Source of the DNA: Chromatiales bacterium
GTDB lineage: Bacteria; Pseudomonadota; Gammaproteobacteria; Thiohalomonadales; Thiohalomonadaceae
Direction of reading: 5' to 3'
Assembly: GCA_003251535.1 (NCBI GenBank)
Contig: QKFD01000068.1
Coordinates: 1-39,349 of the forward strand
Length of the DNA stretch: 39,349 nucleotides
This document shows positions 34,330 to 39,349 of the stretch, piece after piece. The notes beneath the pieces were generated by a model. The model was given only the letters and a program-made list of their open reading frames with translations. It was not told the origin of the DNA and did no database searches. The position numbers and the translations under genes were made by a program. Position 1 is the stretch's first letter. The number at the start of each line of letters is the position of its first letter.

Positions 34330-35379
34330 CTAGAAACGGCTGATCATCCCCTGGCCTGCCGCTTGCCAGATGTAGTGGGTCAGTGACGGATCACGGCTAT
34401 GGAACAGGGCGTGATGCTCCGCCGCACCGCCGCCATAGATGAGCTGGTAGGCCCAGCTGGCGATCGCATCACCCTCGCGGATGAGATTAAGGCCATATTG
34501 GCGGCGTAACGCACGCTCCAAGGCGGTGACATCACAATCGGCGGCGAGGGTGGCTATGGCAATGCTGTTCTCGTCACTGCTTCTAGCCCAGAGATCGACA
34601 TAGGCGCCAAAGTCGGTAACCCGGTAGAGCCGGTAGTGCTCGTGTTGTCCATAGGGGGGCCGCCGGACGGTGAACTCCCGGTACAGTTCCAGACGGGCAA
34701 GCGGGGCGGCATACCAGCACTCCTCTTGAACACACTCTGTCTCATGGTCATACGTCCAATAATATTCGGGATCGTCCTCGTTGATTTGGACGAGCAACAG
34801 CGGAATCTGCTGTTGTGTGCAGGCAAGTTGATAGGCATACAACCCCTCCTTGCCACCATCGTAGTAAGAGGCATTGGGTAGCCGCTGTAGCAGCGGGAGT
34901 GGGCCACACTGGTGGTGTATCAGCAGGGGTGAGTTATCGCTCGCCCTTACCCACTCTTTCTGTGTGGTAATGAGGGTGACGAGGTTATCGTGGTAGGTGG
35001 TGAAGTAGGAGAAGAGCGCCCAATCAAACTGCGCCAGCAGCTTCGTCACTTGCTGGTGGTAAGCATCACTCGACTGGCAATCTTCAATAAAGGGGCCGCT
35101 ATAAGGGGGAGCACTATCCGCGCTCCGCGCTCTCTTTCGGCCCGCTAGGATCCAGGGACGCGAGGTCCTCCAGCTGGGCCATTTGGGGAGACGCTGACGC
35201 AGCGCCTCCAGGCTGGCGATCTGAGTTGCCCTACGCGGAGTCAGCAGCACTACTAGGTGTGAGTCGGCAATGAGTCCACTGAGGGTGCGCTCAAACTCCT
35301 TTTCGCAGCGCTCCGCATCAAGTATGAGGTGGTGGACCTCACCCAAGTCAGGCCCCGAACTCGGCGGGGTTATTGGCAT
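34330..35379 (-). CDS. Uncharacterised 349-aa protein at the end of the rhodanese operon
   Basis: A soluble, acidic to neutral protein with many aromatic residues and no signal peptide or membrane span. I recognise no domain. Residues 15-75 (HLILDAERCEKEFERTLSGL, later VVLLTPRRATQIASLEALRQ) look alpha/beta. The middle contains a Cys/Tyr-rich segment with paired acidic residues (EDDPEYYWTYDHETECVQEE), and the C-terminal part ends in helices. The start ATG (35379) is 4 nt beyond the stop of the DUF4824-type gene, so it is co-transcribed with that gene, yet its base composition is visibly less G+C-rich, as if added later. The first part (about 40-110) is Arg-rich. Confidence 0.75.
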   Translation of the reverse strand: MPITPPSSGPDLGEVHHLILDAERCEKEFERTLSGLIADSHLVVLLTPRRATQIASLEALRQRLPKWPSWRTSRPWILAGRKRARSADSAPPYSGPFIEDCQSSDAYHQQVTKLLAQFDWALFSYFTTYHDNLVTLITTQKEWVRASDNSPLLIHHQCGPLPLLQRLPNASYYDGGKEGLYAYQLACTQQQIPLLLVQINEDDPEYYWTYDHETECVQEECWYAAPLARLELYREFTVRRPPYGQHEHYRLYRVTDFGAYVDLWARSSDENSIAIATLAADCDVTALERALRRQYGLNLIREGDAIASWAYQLIYGGGAAEHHALFHSRDPSLTHYIWQAAGQGMISRF

Positions 35380-35383
35380 TGGT

Positions 35384-36199
35384 CTACTCAGCCACCTTCT
35401 CCGTCCACTCCAGAGGGGTAACTGCCGTCAGCCACGGCTCTAAACGGCGCCCATACTGCACACTCAACTGGTAACGCGGTTTGTCGGCCCAATGGTTGTA
35501 GCCGTCATTGCTATTGGCATAGCGTTCCATTGTTGCGTAGAGATGGGCCGGGACGTGGAGCGATTCGGGGAGGAGGGCGATGATCCGTCCCTCTAACCTC
35601 AATGGCGGGGCGTTCTCCTGTGCGTCGGCGGTGCAGTACATCCGCAGTTTGGCAGCCATCACCAGATAGCGCTGTCTATCGGGGTATCGGCTACGCAGCT
35701 GCGCCGCATCGGGTCCCACATCTACCGGCAGTAGGCGAGATTGGCGGTCACGCACTTGCCGGAGGTACTCCCGCTTGTCCTCCAGATACTCCGGCTCTCT
35801 ATCACCTCGCGCCACCACCTCTCTGGCCTTTTCAACCTCGGCTACCTGCTTTTGGAGCCACGCCTCCCATGCTGGGCCCTCCATCTCCAGCACCACGTAG
35901 CCCAGGCGCGGCAGCGCGTCATAGTGATGGTCACAGACCTTCTCCAGCTGGACATCGAATCCCAGGGGTTGCAGCTTGCTGGCATCGAACCAGTCGGGGC
36001 GGCAGTCGGTTAACTCCAACTCGACGTCGATACCGCTATCTTCCTGGTCGCGCCCCACCCAGCCTAGCGACAGCTCTCGTTCGGTGAGCTGCATGGTCGC
36101 CTCGGGCGGCTCGGCGCGATTGTAGGCGGCCCCTGCCAACACCAAGGCATTGGTCGCCACTAATAGGAGGCCGGCGGCGATTAACAGGTGGCGTCTCAT
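35384..36199 (-). CDS. DUF4824-type membrane-anchored protein
   Basis: I start at the ATG ending at 36199, because it forms an ATGA overlap with the upstream stop and yields MRRHLLIAAGLLLVATNALVLAG, one N-terminal span; the frame stays open to 36904 only as a shadow of the gene upstream. The 271-aa protein has a periplasmic domain beginning with QLTERELSLGWVGRDQEDSG and LELTDCRPDWFDASKL, features I associate with DUF4824 proteins, which usually accompany DUF2157/GDYXXLXY membrane proteins. Function is unknown. A charged helix lies around 130-165. It sits between the DUF2157-type gene and the 349-aa unknown gene. Confidence 0.8.
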   Translation of the reverse strand: MRRHLLIAAGLLLVATNALVLAGAAYNRAEPPEATMQLTERELSLGWVGRDQEDSGIDVELELTDCRPDWFDASKLQPLGFDVQLEKVCDHHYDALPRLGYVVLEMEGPAWEAWLQKQVAEVEKAREVVARGDREPEYLEDKREYLRQVRDRQSRLLPVDVGPDAAQLRSRYPDRQRYLVMAAKLRMYCTADAQENAPPLRLEGRIIALLPESLHVPAHLYATMERYANSNDGYNHWADKPRYQLSVQYGRRLEPWLTAVTPLEWTEKVAE

Positions 36200-37263
36200 G
36201 GGGTGGCCCTCCGTTGGTAGCTGTGTAGCCGGCGCAACACCAGTAGCAACAGGATGGCGATGAAGCCCACCAAGAGAAAGAAGAGGTAGCGCGGCAACCC
36301 ATCCCACCACCAATCCACCAGTCGGGTGTAGAGATAGAGGATAAAGAAGGTGCTCCCCACGTTGATGAGTCCACTCCAGCCGCGGCGGATGCCGTACCAG
36401 ATGGTGAGTCCGGCCAGGAGAAAGCCGAACAGCTGGTAGCCGATCTCCACCTGGTCTTTGGGCAGTGGCAGGTAGCTCACCCTCCCCCAGTGACTCAACA
36501 CCAGGACGGCGATGAAGATGGTCAGCAGCCCCACCAGCCGATAGAGGGCGGCAAAGCCGGGGAGATGGCGCAGGTTTAACAGGCCGATGGTGGTGATGAG
36601 TGCCCCGGCCAACAGAAAATTCTCCGGTCGCTCGCCGAAGGAGAGCCAGTAGCCACCCCCCCAGGTACCCACGGTCGCCGAGAGGTAACCGAGGAGGCAG
36701 AGCAGCCCCGCCACCAGCAGCAGCCGTAGTTCGTAGGCGTAGGCCAGCAGTAGGGCGAAGGCGCCCCAGGCGAGGAAGGCGTTCTGGCTGGGGATCACGT
36801 TGAAGATCCGCCCCAGCATCGAGAGATCCAGTACAAAGGCGGCAAACGCCACCAGGGCAACAATGGCGGCGAAGTAGCGGGTGCGCTCGCGCCGCGCCGC
36901 CCACTCCACCCCCAGCATGGCCACCAGTGGCAGCCCCACCAGCAGCGTCACTTGGAGCGGTAGCGCCAACCCACCCCAGAAGTGGAGGAAGAAGAGATAG
37001 ATCGCCGCCGACAGCGCCAGGGCCCCGAGCAGTGAGGCGATCCGCATCCCCAGAGTGAGCTGTTTCTGGGAGCCGCTGGTGTCCACCTCATACTGCGCCG
37101 CCCAGTGGGCCAGCAGCTGATCGTGGTGTCCTGCCCATTGACCGCGCAACGTCTCCGGTGGCGCCAACCCCTCCTGCGTCAATTGAGCCAGTTCGGTGCG
37201 GAAGGCGTTGATGCGGTCGATGCGCGCCTGGGCCTGGTAGCTATCCTCCATCTCGCTACTCAT
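36196..37263 (-). CDS. DUF2157-type polytopic membrane protein
   Basis: I place the start at the ATG at 37263, inside an ATGA overlap with the rhodanese stop, giving 355 aa; the open frame extends to 37335 but only within the rhodanese gene. The first 70 residues form a soluble helical domain (IDRINAFRTELAQLTQEGL), as in DUF2157. About ten to twelve membrane spans follow, ending in a basic tail RRLHSYQRRATP. Proteins of this type occur with DUF4824 or GDYXXLXY partners and are thought to be envelope components, but no activity is known. Both ends overlap neighbouring genes by 4 bp, showing a tightly coupled operon. Confidence 0.85.
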   Translation of the reverse strand: MSSEMEDSYQAQARIDRINAFRTELAQLTQEGLAPPETLRGQWAGHHDQLLAHWAAQYEVDTSGSQKQLTLGMRIASLLGALALSAAIYLFFLHFWGGLALPLQVTLLVGLPLVAMLGVEWAARRERTRYFAAIVALVAFAAFVLDLSMLGRIFNVIPSQNAFLAWGAFALLLAYAYELRLLLVAGLLCLLGYLSATVGTWGGGYWLSFGERPENFLLAGALITTIGLLNLRHLPGFAALYRLVGLLTIFIAVLVLSHWGRVSYLPLPKDQVEIGYQLFGFLLAGLTIWYGIRRGWSGLINVGSTFFILYLYTRLVDWWWDGLPRYLFFLLVGFIAILLLLVLRRLHSYQRRATP

Positions 37264-37652
37264 CCACAGCCACAGGGTGTGGCGGCTGCCTGGAGATCGC
37301 TGCCGGTGATGGGGTAGCCCTCTCGTCGCCACCACTCCAGGCCACCGATCAGCTCCTTCACCTGGAAACCGAGCCGCGTCATGTTGAGCGCACCCTTAGT
37401 GGAGGCGTTGCAGCCGATGCCGTCGCAGTAGGTGACCACCGTGGCGTTACGATCAAACGACTCCACTGCGCCGGCGTCCATGGTGCGGTGGGGGAGGTTA
37501 ATCGCCCCGGGAATATGCGCCTTGGCGTAGGCCTCAGGTGAGCGGGTATCGATAAGGATGATGGGTTCACCCGCTGCCAGTGCCGTATGCAGGTCCCAGG
37601 CGTCGGTCTCAAACGCCAGCTTGTTCGCGTAGTGGTCGATGGGGCTACCCAC
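37260..37652 (-). CDS. Single-domain rhodanese-like sulfurtransferase
   Basis: A 130-aa rhodanese domain. Visible are LIDTRSPEAYAKAHIPGAIN (33-52), the hallmark strand and HIPGA turn, and the active-site loop TYCDGIGCN with catalytic C76 (C76-D-G-I-G-C81); the second Cys could form a disulfide with it. The end LIGGLEWWRREGYPI is the usual C-terminal rhodanese motif, followed by a Cys-containing tail TPCGCG. It probably transfers sulfane sulfur to a thiol acceptor. The start is GTG at 37652, with AGGGAGGAG close upstream on the minus strand. It is first in the four-gene minus-strand operon. Confidence 0.9.
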   Translation of the reverse strand: MGSPIDHYANKLAFETDAWDLHTALAAGEPIILIDTRSPEAYAKAHIPGAINLPHRTMDAGAVESFDRNATVVTYCDGIGCNASTKGALNMTRLGFQVKELIGGLEWWRREGYPITGSDLQAAATPCGCG

Positions 37653-38364
37653 GGACTCCTCCCTCTTCTGATGGGGTGCCCCGCGGGCGGCTATGGCCCT
37701 GGAGGCAGTCGGTTAGATGGACGTAGAGTAACCTGACCTCATTTATTGGCAAGCCCTGGCGCCCGTCAGCTTGGCCCTCCAGGCGGGCGCTTAGCGCTGG
37801 ATGCCGTGGGGTGTCTCTGGCGTGCGGTGGACGAGGGAGGGCTGGGTCAATGCTTCAAAATAGGGTATCAATTTAATCCGGATTTTGGTGGTCCAGTGCT
37901 GGACAAGAAGAACGGTCCGGTCAGTCCGCTGCCCATAGTGAGACGCTTGAGAACGCAAAAGCCCACCAAACGCCATCCAGTGAAATAGGTTGGGGGAATG
38001 TGGTATGTCTGTAAAGTTTCGTGCCTTGTCCAGCAGATGGAATCATCTCTTTTGAACCGTGTTTTATATGATGCCAGTCCCTTTTATATCGATGATATTG
38101 CTGTCCCTGTGGGAAATGTGTGGCGTTGTATGGGCGGCCTCGCTAGCGTAAATAGAATGACCGACGCTTGGGTGAAGGTCTACAGGTTTTACCTTGTCTA
38201 TGGGGCCAATATTAGAGTAGTAGGGTGTGATGATGTCGGCCGTTGTAAGCGGTGTGATGCGCCGCGTCGTTGCGCAACCGCCTGGACGGCAGGACGGGTT
38301 GCACAAACACAATGAGACTCGAACGCCCAATGGGTTGCGGGCCACTAATGAAAGGGATGGAACG
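37653..38364. other. Mostly non-coding, less G+C-rich region
   Basis: Some 710 bp between the rhodanese gene and the small lipoprotein. The left part should hold the promoter of the rhodanese operon; I see no strong -35/-10 pair. From 37840 on the composition becomes AT-richer. The only frame with protein-like content (37998-38315) is listed separately with low confidence. Confidence 0.4.
37998..38315 (+). CDS. Doubtful hypothetical protein
   Basis: The open frame gives 105 aa and reads like a protein in its middle (SPFYIDDIAVPVGNVWR, then WVKVYRFYLVYGANIRVVGC), but the ATG at 37998 has GGGGGA abutting it and the C-terminus is Cys/Arg-rich noise. A better spaced ATG at 38004 in another frame gives MSVKFRALSSRWNHLF and stops, so a frameshifted remnant of one gene is possible. 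I recognise no family. Confidence 0.22.
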   Translation: MWYVCKVSCLVQQMESSLLNRVLYDASPFYIDDIAVPVGNVWRCMGGLASVNRMTDAWVKVYRFYLVYGANIRVVGCDDVGRCKRCDAPRRCATAWTAGRVAQTQ

Positions 38365-38460
38365 ATGCGGTTTATTGCGCTATTGATGGCAGCTCTGTTG
38401 GTTGTTTCATGCGGGAAAAGTGAGCCCCCTACCCATGCTGCACAGGAGGGGAGGCCGTGA
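38365..38460 (+). CDS. 31-aa lipoprotein peptide
   Basis: ATG 38365 follows AGGGAT (38353-38358) by 6 nt. The peptide is MRFIALLMAALLVVSCGKS plus a short polar tail; V-V-S-C at 13-16 is a plausible lipobox, so it would be a lipidated peptide with about 16 mature residues. Its stop overlaps the start of the next gene, whose ribosome binding site (GGAGGGGAGG, 38445-38454) lies inside it, so the two are coupled. It may be a complete small lipoprotein or the signal part split from the next gene. Confidence 0.5.
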   Translation: MRFIALLMAALLVVSCGKSEPPTHAAQEGRP

Positions 38461-38806
38461 TGCAGTTTCCCATGACGGTTTCAGGCACCTTGGGTGTTGA
38501 AATCATCTCGGGGGATGAGTATGTGAACGGCACCGCAGTAGTGGATGGAAAAAGTGATATCGTCTTTATAAAAGATCTGAGTGTGATAAGGCAGGCTTGG
38601 GTATTACGGAGGATAATCCCCTGTTTCAAGGGGAGGCCTGGTTTGCTCTGGATAAATCTCATGAGTTCCCGCAGTTGGGGGAAGATATGTTCTCGGTGAC
38701 AGACCTCCATCTGTCATTTGGGTGTGCTGAACGATATTGGGGTGACCCGCTTGGGGATCGCCTCTTTCTCATCCAACGCTATCCCACACCCAGGGTGATC
38801 GCGTAG
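38460..38806 (+). pseudogene. Frameshifted gene of unknown function
   Basis: ATG 38460 overlaps the lipoprotein stop (TGATG) behind a strong ribosome binding site. The first frame reads MQFPMTVSGTLGVEIISGDE through DIVFIKDLSV, then turns into unlikely text and stops at 38699. The frame open from 38558 to 38806 continues naturally as DKAGLGITEDNPLFQGEAWF and on to FLIQRYPTP. One lost G near 38585 (gtg-gat-aag becoming gtgataag) would join them into about 115 aa. It is either a recent pseudogene or a sequencing error. I know no family. Confidence 0.5.
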
Positions 38807-39268
38807 CGCTTGACGGATGTTCCTGATAACGCCTCCTAGGCCTGGGCCTTTTCCATACTATATTGCCGCCCCTAGGGGACGCCCACAGGGGGGGCATCGA
38901 ATGCGCGGGGTTAGGGTGGTGGCGGCCAGCTGTGCCAAGATTGAGATGGAAAATAGCCAGAGCGTAGTCATGATATTTTTGTGGAAAAGGGCGGGCAGAA
39001 TAGAGGTCAACATCCTGGTCAACGCGACCAGACCAAAGGGCAAAAGGGACTCTCAAGGCTTGGTTGAGGCCGCTTCGCTGTTCCACTTGTCCTCGTACCC
39101 ACTAGACTCATTTTGAAGTTGATGAATCGCCAGCTCTTATGTCCCAGGGCGATAGGCTGAACGGGACCGATCAAATTTTGACCAATCTGCTTTACAAGTG
39201 CGAGGGCCACCGCCGGTCGGGTCCGACCCCCAACCGGAGGGCAATGGTGGTGAAGAGGCGCGGAGCGG
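38807..39268. other. Intergenic region without a supported gene
   Basis: About 460 bp. Open frames on both strands overlap here; a minus-strand frame around 38858-39043 gives a hydrophobic stretch and CPPCGRP, but no ribosome binding site supports it. GGTCGG (39215-39220) and CCGACC (39223-39228) form a very tight palindrome after the end of the minus-strand gene at the right edge. Confidence 0.4.
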
Positions 39269-39349
39269 CTAGTGAACGGCGCGGGAGGGCGGGTAGCCGA
39301 GCAGGGTGAGCCAGTCGGGTGCCGCATTGCCGGTGAGGGACTGGTGGGC
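39269..39349 (-). CDS. C-terminal end of a gene cut by the window edge
   Basis: Reading leftwards from the edge, 26 codons are open to a TAG at 39269-39271. They are G+C-rich with codon use like the large genes and encode AHQSLTGNAAPDWLTLLGYP followed by six residues. That is too little to name the product. Confidence 0.4.
   Translation of the reverse strand, partial: AHQSLTGNAAPDWLTLLGYPPSRAVH

Noticed and set aside
36200-36904. N-terminal extension of the DUF4824-type protein
   Set aside because: The extension lies wholly inside the DUF2157-type gene in another frame; the internal ATG in the ATGA overlap gives a proper membrane anchor.
38858-39043. Small minus-strand membrane protein ending in a CPPCGRP motif
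   Set aside because: No ribosome binding site at either ATG and an equally long plus-strand frame overlaps it.

Overview
The window looks like a G+C-rich gammaproteobacterial chromosome, perhaps near the purple or colourless sulfur bacteria. I infer this from the housekeeping genes (a MidA-type methyltransferase divergent from a pteridine reductase, a giant FAD/Fe-S oxidoreductase, a DUF2157/DUF4824 pair) and from an intergenic inverted repeat of the REP type. No marker gene fixes the taxon. I see no tRNA, rRNA, CRISPR array or intact transposase.

Layout. 1-2736 is gene-poor and less G+C-rich: a possible relict of a formylglycine-generating-enzyme (SUMF1) domain, one lipoprotein gene with a terminator, then about 1.5 kb without a convincing gene but with a 22-bp tandem repeat and a terminator-like hairpin. 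2737-22859 is the dominant feature: five same-strand genes, two junctions of which are ATGA overlaps, encoding (1) a fibronectin-III-like repeat protein, (2) a 1203-aa beta-rich protein of no family I recognise, (3) a stand-alone ComEC-type metallo-beta-lactamase-fold hydrolase of different base composition, (4) a 2510-aa protein with a beta-rich N-terminal half and a LysM-like C-terminal half, and (5) a 1435-aa protein that continues the LysM-like array. None of the five has a signal peptide. This is the best candidate in the window for an undescribed system.

22860-25186 holds a REP-type inverted repeat, a secreted VWA protein with three Ig-like repeats, and a perfect 15-bp hairpin. 25187-31506 is a minus-strand run: a P-loop kinase, a HAD phosphatase, the FAD/Fe-S oxidoreductase, a VanZ-like membrane protein and a methyltransferase, the last two overlapping. 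31622-34249 carries a 69-aa orphan, the divergent MidA-like methyltransferase / pteridine reductase pair, and a 63-aa membrane peptide behind a strong hairpin.

34330-37652 is a tight minus-strand operon: rhodanese, DUF2157-type membrane protein, DUF4824-type protein, then an uncharacterised 349-aa protein. The last 1.7 kb is again less G+C-rich and decayed: a 31-aa lipoprotein, a frameshifted gene coupled to it, and the C-terminal end of a minus-strand gene leaving the right edge.

My reading of how the large operon works is inference only. The FnIII, beta-rich and LysM-like proteins look like parts of one large assembly, translated in step, with the hydrolase as the only recognisable enzyme. 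Lack of signal peptides argues for a cytoplasmic assembly or release by a route other than Sec.
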